From RGIG7111 sp036839975 (GTDB lineage: Bacteria > Bacillota > Clostridia > Peptostreptococcales > Anaerovoracaceae), in the NCBI GenBank assembly GCA_036839975.1, contig DAISVU010000001.1:117166-181165 (forward strand): a stretch of 64,000 nt of DNA, read 5' to 3'. Position numbers and translations under genes: made by a program. Shown in pieces: positions 63,953-64,000 of this stretch. Under the pieces are notes generated by a model, which made no database searches, was not told the origin of the DNA, and saw nothing but the letters and a program-made list of their open reading frames with translations. Each line of letters begins with the position of its first letter. The first letter of the stretch is position 1.

Positions 63953-63980
63953 ATTATAATACTATTTTTTTGTTTGTCAA
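63953..63980 (-). promoter_or_regulatory. Consensus promoter of hypA
   Basis: On the minus strand TTGACA (63975-63980), a 16-nt spacer and TATAAT (63953-63958), both perfect hexamers. The leader to the hypA ATG is about 130 nt and includes the hairpin at 63859-63886. Confidence 0.75.
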
Positions 63981-64000
63981 CTTTTTTTGTATAAAACTCA

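Noticed and set aside
1..64000. CRISPR array, tRNA, rRNA or prophage genes
   Set aside because: None was found: no regular short direct repeats with spacers, no cloverleaf-like tRNA sequence, and no phage structural or integrase genes except the IS3 remnant.

Overview
This window looks like chromosomal DNA of an anaerobic, amino-acid-fermenting Firmicute (Clostridia; by inference close to Peptostreptococcales/Anaerovoracaceae-like lineages). Reasons: moderately AT-rich DNA, AGGAGG-type ribosome sites, a TTG/GTG start now and then, a Clostridia-like smc-ftsY block, a dnaX-ybaB-recR block preceded by SRP RNA, and an energy metabolism made of pyruvate:ferredoxin oxidoreductase, indolepyruvate:ferredoxin oxidoreductase, an Ech-type [NiFe] hydrogenase and glutamate dehydrogenase. 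No respiratory genes are seen. Almost every gene lies on the + strand, as expected for one replication arm. No tRNA, 5S/16S/23S rRNA, CRISPR array, prophage or toxin-antitoxin locus was recognised.

Layout. 1-3.8 kb: the 3' part of the F-type ATP synthase operon (atpA end, atpG, atpD, atpC), closed by a terminator. 4.1-7.5 kb: a CofE-like ligase, scpA-scpB (condensin partners) and a pseudouridine synthase. 7.5-10.6 kb: two minus-strand genes, an AlaX-type tRNA-editing protein and an unrecognised protein, separated by a 0.5-kb non-coding stretch with DnaA-box-like sites. 10.8-15 kb: gdhA, metK, lysC, with an unexplained set of hairpins after gdhA. 15.3-22 kb: an L,D-transpeptidase, a CorC-like protein, secA and prfB. 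22.1-23.8 kb: an IS3-type transposase remnant and a LysR regulator. 24-34.5 kb: plsX, rnc, smc, ftsY, der, plsY, gpsA, miaB, nearly all overlapping. 34.5-40.2 kb: a membrane-lipid block (flippase-like protein, pssA, psd, PAP2, cls) and an M50 protease. 40.2-48.5 kb: DNA metabolism (pcrA, ligA, dnaX, ybaB, recR), a HypE-like protein and the SRP RNA. 48.6-63.8 kb: an amino acid permease, the echABCDEF hydrogenase, PFOR, iorAB, an aminotransferase and hypA.

How the last part fits together: aminotransferase plus IorAB turn amino acids into acyl-CoA and reduced ferredoxin, PFOR does the same for pyruvate, and Ech re-oxidises ferredoxin to H2 while pumping ions, which the ATP synthase at the other end of the window can use. 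HypA would supply nickel to Ech. This is inference from gene content.

Two disrupted reading frames deserve attention. secA carries a single in-frame TAG exactly at the conserved Gln that opens helicase motif VI, although TAG is an ordinary stop for at least eleven other genes here. The ferredoxin subunit of the Ech hydrogenase is followed, in the -1 frame and without a start codon, by a complete second two-cluster ferredoxin domain. prfB has the classical +1 programmed frameshift. Other non-coding signals include a 26-nt perfect palindrome before the PFOR gene and inverted repeats at the iorAB and hypA transcript starts.
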